DNA of 64,000 nt, taken from contig JADGAX010000001.1 in assembly GCA_015231795.1 (NCBI GenBank), positions 186,001 to 250,000 of the forward strand. The letters are read 5' to 3'. The translations under genes were made by a program, and so were the position numbers. Source of the stretch: Alphaproteobacteria bacterium. GTDB taxonomy: Bacteria; Pseudomonadota; Alphaproteobacteria; Rhodospirillales; WMHbin7. Shown here piece by piece: positions 27,601 through 34,001 of the stretch. Numbering within the stretch: the first letter of the stretch is position 1; each line of letters begins with the position of its first letter. The notes beneath the pieces were generated by a model, which was given only the letters and a program-made list of their open reading frames with translations, made no database searches and was not told the DNA's origin.

Positions 27601-28061
27601 AGCGGCATGATTTTGGAATCGTCATGGGGCAGGGGATCGGTGGCGGGCATGACGGGAATGCCAGCCTTGATCGCCATTTCGCGGGCCAGCACCTTGTTGC
27701 CAAGGGCGCGCATGGTCTCGGGCGAGGGGCCGACGAAGATGATGCCCCCATTGGCGCAGGCCTCGGCGAAATCGGGATTCTCGGCCAAGAAGCCATAGCC
27801 GGGGTGAATGGCCTGGGCGCCGGTTTCGTGGGCGATGCGGATGATGTCGTGAATGTCGAGATAGGCGTCGACAGGCTTTTTGCCCAGGCCGACCAGATAA
27901 CTTTCGTCCGCCTTGAAACGGTGCAGCGAGAAACGGTCTTCCTGCGAGAAGATGGCCACTGTCTCGATGCCAAGCTCGCTGGCCGCCCGCATGACGCGAA
28001 TGGCGATCTCGCCACGGTTGGCGATCAGGATTTTGCGTATTCCGCCGTGACGGTGTCTCAT
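24606..28061 (-). CDS. pyc: pyruvate carboxylase
   Basis: 1151 residues, full length for the single-chain enzyme that makes oxaloacetate from pyruvate, ATP and bicarbonate. The biotin carboxylase domain (about 1-460) begins KILIANRGEIAIRVMRAASE and has KASWGGGGRGMR and VEFLQD...FYFIEVNPRIQVEHTVTE. The carboxyltransferase domain (about 535-810) contains ITDTTMRDAHQSLLATR and HFHTHDTSG. An allosteric/tetramerisation linker leads to the biotin carrier domain with the biotinylated Lys in EAMKM near residue 1116. The start has AAGGAG eight bases upstream. It heads a leftward operon with malonyl-CoA decarboxylase and matB. A palindrome at 28108-28125 lies in its promoter region. Confidence 0.97.
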   Translation of the reverse strand: MRHRHGGIRKILIANRGEIAIRVMRAASELGIETVAIFSQEDRFSLHRFKADESYLVGLGKKPVDAYLDIHDIIRIAHETGAQAIHPGYGFLAENPDFAEACANGGIIFVGPSPETMRALGNKVLAREMAIKAGIPVMPATDPLPHDDSKIMPLAQKVGFPVMIKASWGGGGRGMRVVESADQLLENVAAARREAKAAFGNDEIYLEKLVRKARHVEVQILGDAHGNVVHFYERDCTVQRRHQKVVERAPAPYFDAKQRTELTDYALKLARTANYKNAGTVEFLQDADTKAFYFIEVNPRIQVEHTVTECVTGFDLIRAQILVAEGKMLGEAGSGLPKQEDIPLNGHALQCRVTAEDPEKDFAPDYGQITNYRSSAGFGIRLDAGTAYSGARITRYYDSLLVKVTAWAQEPQDAIHRMDRALREFRVRGVKTNLRFLENVVNHPHFLEGDYTTTFIDDTPELFHFPKRRDRATRLLNFVGEVMVNGNPETKGRKTPETFGSPHVPHDLAEEWQPGTRQQLERLGAKGFAQWMLGEKRVLITDTTMRDAHQSLLATRMRSHDMYAVAPAYARLMPELFSLECWGGATFDVAMRFLKEDPWDRLRELRRLAPNILTQMLLRSANGVGYTNYPDNVVQFFVKRSAEAGMDLFRVFDSLNWVENMRVAMDAVIDTGKLCEAAVCYTGDILDPKRAKYDLKYYVGMAKELEKAGAHILGIKDMAGLLKPAAAKVLVKALKEEIGLPIHFHTHDTSGIAAASILAAVDAGIDAVDAAMDSFSGTTSQPCLGSIVEALRNTERDTGLSSESVRRLSGYWEQVRKNYGAFEAYQTTGASEVYLHEMPGGQFTNLKEQARSMGLEKHWLDIAKAYADVNHLFGDIVKVTPSSKVVGDMALTMVTNSLTPDMIMDPEREIAFPDSVISFFKGDMGQPVGGFPEALQKKVLKGQTPITVRPGKVLAPVDLEKTKSEVEQKIGRQISDDELASYLMYPKVFLDYAEHMKLYGDVSVLPTPVFFHGMIPEQEISIHVETGRALIVRFLTKSDADEAGEATVFFELNGQPRSVRVQDRSRTPTKQARPKASENNPLEVGAPMPGTVVSVAVTKGQKVAKGDVLLSIEAMKMETAVRAEAEGTVQKIHVHSGDAVDAKDLLVSMQG

Positions 28062-28107
28062 GACATCTCCTTAATGACCTATGCTGTTGGCGGGCAAAAG
28101 CCCGGCC

Positions 28108-28125
28108 ATTTCGCAACTGCGAAAT
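28108..28125. promoter_or_regulatory. 18-bp palindrome upstream of pyc, putative operator
   Basis: ATTTCGCA-AC-TGCGAAAT is a perfect inverted repeat with 8-bp arms and a 2-bp centre, 46 bp upstream of the pyc start codon. Position and symmetry suggest a dimeric repressor or activator site for the pyc operon. It loosely resembles the TTTGCAAA-type sites of alphaproteobacterial acyl-CoA-flux regulators (ScfR/PccR group), but that link is inference only. Confidence 0.45.
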
Positions 28126-28282
28126 ATGAGCGGGCAAAGCTCCTGAAGCAACAGGAATGTGGGGAAATTGCAGTGCTAAAAGTTAGATCGCTGCGCAAAT
28201 TCGCCCTTTGGCGGGCGTTTCCTATCCGCAAGGGTGGGGTTTGCGAAATTTTGTTTCAAAGCAGGCGGTCGCACTGAGCCAT

Positions 28283-28301
28283 TGGCGGAAGGGGTGGGAT
28301 T
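28283..28301. repeat. 19-bp partial duplicate of the tRNA-Ser 3' end
   Basis: TGGCGGAAGGGGTGGGATT here is identical to 28419-28437, the 3' acceptor/T-arm end of the tRNA-Ser gene in the same orientation. Similarity stops at the next base. Such truncated tRNA 3' ends are left by site-specific integration or by decay of a duplicated tRNA gene; only about 117 bp separate the two copies, so no island is present now. Confidence 0.55.
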
Positions 28302-28388
28302 GGGTCGCTTCGCTCCCCGCCACTCGCGCGAGCCAAATGCGCGCTCGTGGTCGAACTGGGTTCATTCACCGCATCCACTCAACCACCG

Positions 28389-28411
28389 AAAAAGGCCCCG
28401 TAAAGGGGCCG
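28389..28411 (-). terminator. Rho-independent terminator of tRNA-Ser
   Basis: Reading leftward from the tRNA, the stem GGCCCC (28405-28410 on the complement) - loop - GGGGCC (28394-28399) is followed by a run of five T residues (A's at 28389-28393 on the given strand). A longer outer stem (28384-28393 with 28412-28421) makes the whole structure nearly symmetric, so it may work in both directions. Confidence 0.75.
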
Positions 28412-28418
28412 TTTTCGG

Positions 28419-28508
28419 TGGCGGAAGGGGTGGGATTCGAACCCACGGTGGTATTGCTACCACGCCGGTTTTCAAGACCGGTGCCTTAAACCGCTCGACC
28501 ACCCTTCC
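28419..28508 (-). tRNA. tRNA-Ser (anticodon UGA)
   Basis: A 90-nt class II tRNA read on the minus strand. The acceptor stem GGAAGGG pairs with CCCTTCC, followed by discriminator G and an encoded CCA. The anticodon arm CCGGT-CTTGAAA-ACCGG has loop bases 34-36 TGA, which decode UCA and related serine codons. The long variable arm (GTGGTAGCAATACCAC) is typical of tRNA-Ser, and the T-arm contains GGGTTCGAATCCC. A terminator follows directly. Confidence 0.95.
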
Positions 28509-28633
28509 ATGCCAGCGAGCCGTTGATTTAGCGCAGCCTGTGGGCAATGTCCATGACTGGCCGAGAATTCTTGTGTCAGTTGGCGCTGGAACGGTGGTTA
28601 ACGTTTCCTGATCTTCGATATTCTCTGGCGCGT

Positions 28634-28649
28634 CCTTTAGTGCTAAAGG
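28634..28649. repeat. 16-bp inverted repeat upstream of the phosphate operon
   Basis: CCTTTAG-TG-CTAAAGG is a perfect inverted repeat with 7-bp arms, 32 bp upstream of the -35 element of the Nudix-DUF47-PiT promoter. It could be an operator or only a small hairpin; there is no T-run after it that would make it a terminator. Confidence 0.35.
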
Positions 28650-28681
28650 TTGTTGCGTCAAAGCTCTCTTGCCCCCAAATA

Positions 28682-28711
28682 TTGACAACTGTCATAAATC
28701 TGTAATATTTA
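28682..28711 (+). promoter_or_regulatory. PHO box overlapping a sigma-70 promoter
   Basis: CTGTCATAAATCTGTAATA (28689-28707) agrees with the PhoB-box consensus CTGTCATAWAWCTGTCAYA at all but one position: two 11-bp direct repeats. It lies entirely between TTGACA (28682-28687) and TATTTA (28706-28711), an 18-bp-spaced promoter 43 bp before the Nudix start. With the box inside the spacer rather than replacing the -35, PhoB would be expected to block RNA polymerase. Repression under phosphate starvation is reported for the Sinorhizobium orfA-pit operon. Confidence 0.75.
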
Positions 28712-28754
28712 GCGTCTGCTTCAGGTCGTTTGGGGCCGAACACAGGGGACATCG

Positions 28755-29423
28755 TTGGGAAAAGCCCGCAATCTCATTCAATACGCGGCCATGCCGTTTC
28801 GCATGGGCCGGGACGAAGCCGAGGTGCTGCTGGTGACCTCGCGCGAGACCAAGCGCTGGATTCTGCCCAAGGGCAACCCCGAGAGGAAGAAGAAGTCTTA
28901 CGAAGTCGCCGCCGCCGAGGCCTTCGAGGAAGCTGGATTGAAGGGCAAGGCCAGCGAAAAACCCTTTTACACGTTCGATTCCGTCAAGCGGATGAAATCG
29001 GGAAAGATGGTGCCTTGCCGGGTGCGTGTCTTTTCGCTGGCGGTGAAAAAGGAATATGCGCGCTGGCCTGAGAAGGACGAGCGCGAGCGCGCCTGGATGA
29101 GCTTCGCAGAAGCAGCCAATAATGCGGGCGAGGCTGGGTTGGTTTTGTTGTTCCTGGAACTGGCGGCCGATCCGGACTTGGCGCTTGAGAAAATCAAGCC
29201 GAAGCTGAAAGCGAAGGCCAAAGCCAAGCCGAAGCTGAAAGCGAAGGCCAAAGCCAAGCCGAAGCTGAAAGCGAAGGCCAAAGCCAAGCCGAAGCTGAAG
29301 GCGAAGGCCAAAGCTAAGCCGAAGCTGAAGGCGAAGGCAAAAACCAAGCCGAAGCTGAAGGCCAAATTAAAGGTCAAATCCAAACAGAAACCGAAAACCA
29401 AAACCAAAAAAGGAGCCGCATAA
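28755..29423 (+). CDS. Nudix hydrolase with repetitive lysine-rich C-terminal tail
   Basis: 222 residues; TTG 28755 follows GGGGA at a suitable distance (ATG 28791 is the alternative). Residues about 8-135 form a Nudix domain of the diphosphoinositol/dinucleoside polyphosphate type: WILPKGNPERKKKSYEVAAA followed by EAFEEAGL. In this subfamily the Nudix box is stretched; the usual Arg of REUxEE is Ala, while the metal-binding EE pair is kept. From residue 148 the protein is six copies of a KPKLKAKAKA-like decapeptide followed by a Lys/Pro/Thr tail, strongly positive and probably unstructured. The tail may bind nucleic acid or polyphosphate (inference). Its stop overlaps the DUF47 start (TAATG), behind a PHO box. 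Confidence 0.85.
   Translation: MGKARNLIQYAAMPFRMGRDEAEVLLVTSRETKRWILPKGNPERKKKSYEVAAAEAFEEAGLKGKASEKPFYTFDSVKRMKSGKMVPCRVRVFSLAVKKEYARWPEKDERERAWMSFAEAANNAGEAGLVLLFLELAADPDLALEKIKPKLKAKAKAKPKLKAKAKAKPKLKAKAKAKPKLKAKAKAKPKLKAKAKTKPKLKAKLKVKSKQKPKTKTKKGAA
29196..29375 (+). repeat. 30-bp tandem repeat inside the Nudix gene
   Basis: Six in-frame 30-bp units encode KPKLKAKAKA and close variants. The first three units are identical at the DNA level (AAGCCGAAGCTGAAAGCGAA followed by GGCCAAAGCC); later units drift (AAGGCG for AAAGCG, GCT for GCC, then KT and LKV changes). The graded decay toward the 3' end points to recent expansion by slippage or unequal crossing-over at the 5' side. It is a coding repeat, not a CRISPR array. 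Confidence 0.9.
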
Positions 29424-30064
29424 TGCGCTTCATCCGCTATCTGATGCCCAAGGAAGAGCGCTTTATCGATTACTTCTCTGCCCATGCCGGTTGCATCGTG
29501 ACGGCGTCGGTGGCGCTGCGCGCCATGATGCGCGCCGAAACGGCCGAGGAGCGGGAAAAGCATTTCAAGGATGTGTGCCGCATCGAAGGCGAAGCCGACA
29601 TGATCGCGCGCGAAACCATGAAAGCCTTGCATCGCGCCTTCATCACCCCGTTCGACCGTTCGGACATTCATGCGCTGTCCACGGCCCTTGACGACGCCGT
29701 GGATCTGATCGAGGAAGTGGCGCAGCATTCCGTTTTGTACCGCGTGGCCAATTTCAGTCCGGTCATGATGGAAATGGGGACCATGATCGAGGATGGCGCG
29801 CGCCTTCTGACCGAGGCCATTCCCATGCTGTCCAACATTTCGCGCAACGCCGAGCGCATCAATTCCCTGTGCGAGCGCGTTGGCAAGATCGAGAGCGAGG
29901 CCGACCGCGTCCTGCGCCGCGCCATGTCAGACCTGATCGCCCAAGACCCGCCGACAATCGAGTTTCTGGGCCGCAAGGAAGTCTATGAACTTCTAGAGAC
30001 CGTGACGGATCGTTGCGACGACGTGTCCGATCTCATCGAAGGCATTCTGCTCGACCACGTTTAG
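29423..30064 (+). CDS. DUF47 family PhoU-like protein
   Basis: 213 residues, all-helical and soluble, with the DUF47 features KEERFIDYFSAHAGCIVTAS, CRIEGEADMIARETMKALHR, TPFDRSDIHALSTALDDAVDLIEE and CDDVSDLIEGILLDHV. Proteins of this family resemble PhoU, and their genes nearly always precede a PiT phosphate permease, whose activity they are thought to regulate. It starts inside the stop of the Nudix gene and ends 38 bp before the permease start. Confidence 0.93.
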   Translation: MRFIRYLMPKEERFIDYFSAHAGCIVTASVALRAMMRAETAEEREKHFKDVCRIEGEADMIARETMKALHRAFITPFDRSDIHALSTALDDAVDLIEEVAQHSVLYRVANFSPVMMEMGTMIEDGARLLTEAIPMLSNISRNAERINSLCERVGKIESEADRVLRRAMSDLIAQDPPTIEFLGRKEVYELLETVTDRCDDVSDLIEGILLDHV

Positions 30065-30102
30065 GCTTTTCATTCCGTTCCGCCCCGAAAGCCCTGTCTG
30101 CA

Positions 30103-31110
30103 ATGGACGCCCTTACGCTTAGCATCCCCGCCCTGGCGGGAATCATCCTGATCGCGCTGGCCTTCGATTTCATCAACGGCCTGCACGATGCGGCCAATTC
30201 GATCGCCACCGTGGTTTCCACCAGGGTCCTGCCGCCCAAATGGGCTGTCGCCTGGGCGGCGTTCTTCAATTTCATCGCCTTTATGTTCTTTGGCTTGCAT
30301 GTCGCCCAGACGGTCGGCACCGGCATCGTCTCGCCCAGCGTGATCGACCCCATCGTGATCCTGACGGCGCTTCTGGGCGCCATTTTCTGGAATCTGTTCA
30401 CTTGGTGGCTGGGGTTTCCTTCGTCCAGTTCGCACGCGCTGATCGGCGGCATCGCGGGTGCTGGCTTGGCAAAGGCGGGAACCGACGCCATCGTCTTGAC
30501 GGGGTTTACGAAAACCGGCGTCGCCATCGTGTTGTCGCCGGTGGTCGGCTTCGCCCTGGCTTTGGTGCTGATCATCATCGTTTCCTGGATTTGCCGCAAA
30601 ATGGTGCCCACCCAGGTCGATCGCAAATTCAGATTGTTTCAGTTGGTGTCCGCCGCCTTTTATTCGCTGGGCCACGGCGGCAACGACGCCCAGAAAACCA
30701 TGGGCATCATCGCTGTCTTGCTGTTCACGCAAGGCCATTTGGGCGACAGCTTTTACGTTCCCTTTTGGGTGATCATTTCCGCTCAGTTGGCGATGGGACT
30801 TGGCACGTTGATGGGCGGCTGGCGGATCGTGAAGACCCTGGGGTCGCGCATCACGGATCTGAAACCCTATCAAGGGTTCTGCGCCGAAACGGCGGGCGCC
30901 ATCACCTTGTTCGGCGCCACTTGGCTGGGCATCCCCGTTTCCACCACGCACACGATAACCGGAGCCATCGTGGGCGTCGGTTCGGCCAGACGAACCTCGG
31001 CCGTGCGCTGGTCCTTGGCGGCCAATATCGTCTGGGCCTGGATATTCACCATTCCGGCGGCGGGCGGCGTCGCTTATGGCCTCTATGCACTGACCCACGC
31101 TTTCAATTAG
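30103..31110 (+). CDS. pit: inorganic phosphate transporter, PiT family
   Basis: 335 residues from ATG 30103; the frame is open further upstream, but that part overlaps DUF47 and is not membrane-like. About ten hydrophobic helices are visible. The two PiT half-repeats carry the signature loops DFINGLHDAANSIATVVSTR (near residue 19) and SLGHGGNDAQKTMGI (near 188). A second inverted motif, GIPVSTTHTITGAIVG, is near 270. PiT proteins are low-affinity inner-membrane symporters of metal-phosphate complexes with protons. It is the third gene of the PHO-box operon. Confidence 0.95.
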   Translation: MDALTLSIPALAGIILIALAFDFINGLHDAANSIATVVSTRVLPPKWAVAWAAFFNFIAFMFFGLHVAQTVGTGIVSPSVIDPIVILTALLGAIFWNLFTWWLGFPSSSSHALIGGIAGAGLAKAGTDAIVLTGFTKTGVAIVLSPVVGFALALVLIIIVSWICRKMVPTQVDRKFRLFQLVSAAFYSLGHGGNDAQKTMGIIAVLLFTQGHLGDSFYVPFWVIISAQLAMGLGTLMGGWRIVKTLGSRITDLKPYQGFCAETAGAITLFGATWLGIPVSTTHTITGAIVGVGSARRTSAVRWSLAANIVWAWIFTIPAAGGVAYGLYALTHAFN

Positions 31111-31119
31111 TCTGTGGGG

Positions 31120-31911
31120 ATGGATTTCATCCTTTCCAAGATTTTGTGGCTGGCGGTCAATCCGGGCAATCTGCTTTTGATCGTGCTGACGCTGTCCCTG
31201 CCGCTGCTTTACCGGCGCAAGGGCGTCGTTCTGGGGCGGCGCTTGGTGGTTGGCGTTACGTTCTTGTTGCTGATCTTCGCCATTCTTCCCGTGGGACGCT
31301 GGCTGATCGTGCCTTTGGAAGCGCGCTTTCCGGCCAAACCAGCGCCGGAACGGGTGGATGGCATCATCGTTCTGGGCGGTTTCGTCGATACCGTCCTTAG
31401 CCAAAAGACGGGCAGGGTTGAAGTGGGCGGCGCGGTCGAGCGCCTGTTCGCCATGATCGAACTGGCGAACCGCCACCCGAAGGCCAAGATCATTTTCTCG
31501 GGCGGATCGGGCAGCTTGCTTTATCCCGAAGCCAGGGAAGCGCCGCTGGTCAAACAACTGCTGCAAGAGATCGGTTTTGACGCCAACCGGGCGATCTTCG
31601 AGGACCGCTCGCGCAACACCCATGAAAACGCCGTCTTTTCGAAGGAACTGGGACAGCCAGTGGCGGGCGAAACCTGGCTATTGGTGACCTCGGCTGCGCA
31701 TATGCCCAGGGCCGTTGGTTGTTTCAGGCGCCAAGATTGGAATGTTTCGGCCTGGCCGGTTGATTATGTCACCGACGGAGAATTGCATCTGGACCTGGGT
31801 TTCAACTTGGCGGGAAAGTTGGGACTTTTCGGCGCCGCCATCCATGAATGGCTTGGCCTGATTTCCTACGCCGCCATGGATCGGACCAGTCAGGTTTTTC
31901 CCGCCCCTTGA
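31120..31911 (+). CDS. YdcF family protein (DUF218), membrane-anchored
   Basis: 263 residues from ATG 31120, with GTG 31114 two codons earlier as the alternative. Two N-terminal hydrophobic helices (about 8-28 and 38-58) are followed by a DUF218/YdcF domain. The domain shows DGIIVLGGFVDTVL, KIIFSGGSGSLLY, FEDRSRNTHENAVFSKEL and LLVTSAAHMPRAVGCFRR. Related proteins (ElyC, SanA) act in envelope integrity and polyprenyl-phosphate metabolism; the exact reaction is unknown. It starts 9 bp after pit and is followed by envelope genes, which fits an envelope role. Confidence 0.88.
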   Translation: MDFILSKILWLAVNPGNLLLIVLTLSLPLLYRRKGVVLGRRLVVGVTFLLLIFAILPVGRWLIVPLEARFPAKPAPERVDGIIVLGGFVDTVLSQKTGRVEVGGAVERLFAMIELANRHPKAKIIFSGGSGSLLYPEAREAPLVKQLLQEIGFDANRAIFEDRSRNTHENAVFSKELGQPVAGETWLLVTSAAHMPRAVGCFRRQDWNVSAWPVDYVTDGELHLDLGFNLAGKLGLFGAAIHEWLGLISYAAMDRTSQVFPAP

Positions 31912-31965
31912 GGGCAAGCGCTTTTTCTGCCAAAAGGGCGGGTCTCGTTCAAACAGGTGTATCCC

Positions 31966-32997
31966 ATGCGCAAGGCTTCGGCTGCTTTCCTGCTTCTCGC
32001 CCTTTTATCCGCCTGCGCGGCTCCGTCCAGCACGGAACCCGGCAAGGAAGGTGCTGCCGCCACCAGCCCGGGGCAGGCCGAATCCCAAGCGCCCAAGCAG
32101 GAATTCCAGCTCTGGCTTGCCGATTTCAGGAAACAGGCCAAGACATCGGGGATTTCCGAGGAAACGCTGGCTGCCGCGCTGGATGGCATCTCGCCGATAC
32201 CAAGGGTGATCGAACTTGACCGGGCGCAGCCGGAATTCAAGCTGACCTTCAGGAAATACATGGATCGCGTGGCGCCTATCTCCAGGGTCGAGAAGGGGCG
32301 CAAAATGGTAAAGACTCATGCCGCGCTTTTGAAGGACATCAGCGCGAAATATGGGGTTCCGTCGCGCTTCATCGTCGCCTTGTGGGGCGTGGAGACCGAT
32401 TTCGGGCGCGTTTCCGGCGGTTTCCCCGTCATTCCGGCTTTGGCGACCTTGGCCCATGAAGGGCGACGCGCCGCCTTCTTCAGGGGCGAGTTGCTGGATG
32501 CCCTGCGCATCTTGAACCAGGGCCATATAACGCCCGCCGCCATGAGCGGTTCATGGGCGGGTGCTATGGGCCAAGTGCAGTTCATGCCATCCAGCTTCCT
32601 GAAATTCGCCGTAGACGAGGATGGCGACGGCAAGCGCGACATCTGGGGCAGCACGCCAGACGCCCTGGCCAGCGCCGCCAATTACCTGTCCAAGTCTGGC
32701 TGGCGCGACGATATCGGCTGGGGCCGGGCCGTTGCTCTTCCGGTCGACTTCGATTCGGCCCTGATCGGTCTCGAGACTCGCAAGACCTTGGAAGAGTGGA
32801 GCGATCTTGGCGTCGCCTCGAAGGACGGACAGCCCTTGCCGAAGCGCGCCGTCACGGCCTCGTTGGTGCGTCCGGAAAGCGGCGGCGAGGATATCTTCCT
32901 GGTTTATGATAATTATCGCGTTATCATGAAGTGGAACCGCTCGCATTTCTTCGCCACCGCCGTCGGGCATCTTGCCGATCGCATCGGCTCGCCCTAA
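31966..32997 (+). CDS. lytic murein transglycosylase, MltB family lipoprotein
   Basis: 343 residues from ATG 31966 (AGG eight bases upstream; a GTG three codons earlier is less likely). The signal peptide ends in the lipobox LLSAC, giving a lipid-modified Cys at about residue 18. The SLT_2-type catalytic domain contains FIVALWGVETDFGRVSGG, whose Glu is the expected catalytic acid, and SWAGAMGQVQFMPSSFLKFAVDEDGD with DIWGSTPDALASAANYL. The enzyme cleaves peptidoglycan glycan strands with formation of 1,6-anhydro ends. RlpA and a D,D-carboxypeptidase follow, so this is a peptidoglycan-remodelling neighbourhood. Confidence 0.93.
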   Translation: MRKASAAFLLLALLSACAAPSSTEPGKEGAAATSPGQAESQAPKQEFQLWLADFRKQAKTSGISEETLAAALDGISPIPRVIELDRAQPEFKLTFRKYMDRVAPISRVEKGRKMVKTHAALLKDISAKYGVPSRFIVALWGVETDFGRVSGGFPVIPALATLAHEGRRAAFFRGELLDALRILNQGHITPAAMSGSWAGAMGQVQFMPSSFLKFAVDEDGDGKRDIWGSTPDALASAANYLSKSGWRDDIGWGRAVALPVDFDSALIGLETRKTLEEWSDLGVASKDGQPLPKRAVTASLVRPESGGEDIFLVYDNYRVIMKWNRSHFFATAVGHLADRIGSP

Positions 32998-33038
32998 TAT
33001 ACAAAACCTATTGGCTGGCGGGACCGGCTTAACTAACT

Positions 33039-34001
33039 ATGGTGGCGATTCCTTTGCTGAAGATGACGAACAACAGGCATGCCGCCCTGTTGCTGGGGCT
33101 GGTTCTGGCGCTTGGCGGCTGCGCCGAGATGCGTCTGGCGACCCATGCGACCAAGCTGGGCAATGATCCCAGCGCCCTGCCGGGCACGTACAAGGTTGGC
33201 AATCCCTATCAGATCAACGGCGTCTGGTATTATCCGGCCGAGGATTTTAATTACGACGAAACCGGCATCGCTTCCTGGTACGGCCCGGGCTTTCACGCCA
33301 AGACGACGGCCAATGGCGAAACCTTCGACCAGAACGACGTGACGGCGGCGCATCGCACGCTGCCCATGCCCAGCCTTGTGCGGGTGACCAATCTGGACAA
33401 TGGGCGCGTGTTGACGGTCAGGGTCAATGACCGCGGACCCTATGCGCAAGGACGCATTCTGGATCTGTCGCGCCGCTCGGCGCAGCTTTTGGGATTCGAA
33501 GGCAAAGGCACGGCGCGCGTGCGCGTGCAGATACTGCCCGAGGAAAGCCGCCAACTGGCCGCCGCCTATGCGGGGCAGACGGCCAACGGCAAGAAGGAAG
33601 CGGCGCAGGTGGCGGCGGCTCCGCGCGAAACCGTGACCTCGCAAACCTTGGATGGCGCGCCGTCCGCGCAAAAACCCGCGACGGTTTCCCCGCCATCCAG
33701 GCTCAACCAAGCCGCTTCGGCGCCGATCAGCGATTTGAAATCACAGCCCGTGCAGCAAGTGGCGCCGCGCTCGACCAATATGTTCATTCAGGCCGGCTCC
33801 TTTGCCCGCTACGACAATGCGCAAAGATTGTCGGCCCGCCTGTCGCCGCTGGGCCAGGCCAGCATCACCCAGGTCAATATCGGCGCGCAGCCGATGTTCC
33901 GCGTGCGCCTTGGCCCCATCGCCAGTCTGGACGAGGCCGACCGCATGCTCGATCAGATCGTGCGCTCGGGCGCGCCCGACGCCAAGCTGATTGTCGACTG
34001 A
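33039..34001 (+). CDS. rlpA: RlpA family septal ring lytic transglycosylase with SPOR domain
   Basis: 320 residues; ATG 33063 is an alternative start with a more compact signal peptide. The lipobox LALGGC predicts an outer-membrane lipoprotein. The double-psi beta-barrel domain spans about 75-165 (GIASWYGPGFHAKTTANGE, AAHRTLPMPSLVRVTNLDNG, VRVNDRGPY) and holds the catalytic Asp/His region. A disordered Ala/Pro/Gln linker leads to a C-terminal SPOR domain (about 245-320, MFIQAGSFARYDNAQRLSAR). SPOR domains bind denuded glycan at the septum. Its stop overlaps the next start (TGATG). Confidence 0.94.
   Translation: MVAIPLLKMTNNRHAALLLGLVLALGGCAEMRLATHATKLGNDPSALPGTYKVGNPYQINGVWYYPAEDFNYDETGIASWYGPGFHAKTTANGETFDQNDVTAAHRTLPMPSLVRVTNLDNGRVLTVRVNDRGPYAQGRILDLSRRSAQLLGFEGKGTARVRVQILPEESRQLAAAYAGQTANGKKEAAQVAAAPRETVTSQTLDGAPSAQKPATVSPPSRLNQAASAPISDLKSQPVQQVAPRSTNMFIQAGSFARYDNAQRLSARLSPLGQASITQVNIGAQPMFRVRLGPIASLDEADRMLDQIVRSGAPDAKLIVD

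Larger units (their letters stand above)
28062..28388. other. intergenic region upstream of pyc (no gene seen)
   Basis: No credible protein gene lies here. Open frames running rightward through this stretch into 28419-28508 are antisense readings of the tRNA. The region holds the pyc leader, an 18-bp palindrome (28108-28125), a partial copy of the tRNA-Ser 3' end (28283-28301) and several TTTGCG-like words (for example near 28240). Confidence 0.5.

Noticed and set aside
28208-28611. Two rightward open frames over the tRNA-Ser gene, one containing GGIRTHG and one VGFEPT
   Set aside because: These are antisense readings of tRNA-Ser, a well-known source of spurious annotated proteins. There is no ribosome-binding site, and the tRNA and terminator fully explain the DNA.
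29196-29375. Possible CRISPR or other spacer-repeat array
   Set aside because: The 30-bp units are directly adjacent without spacers, in frame, and encode a regular decapeptide inside the Nudix gene.
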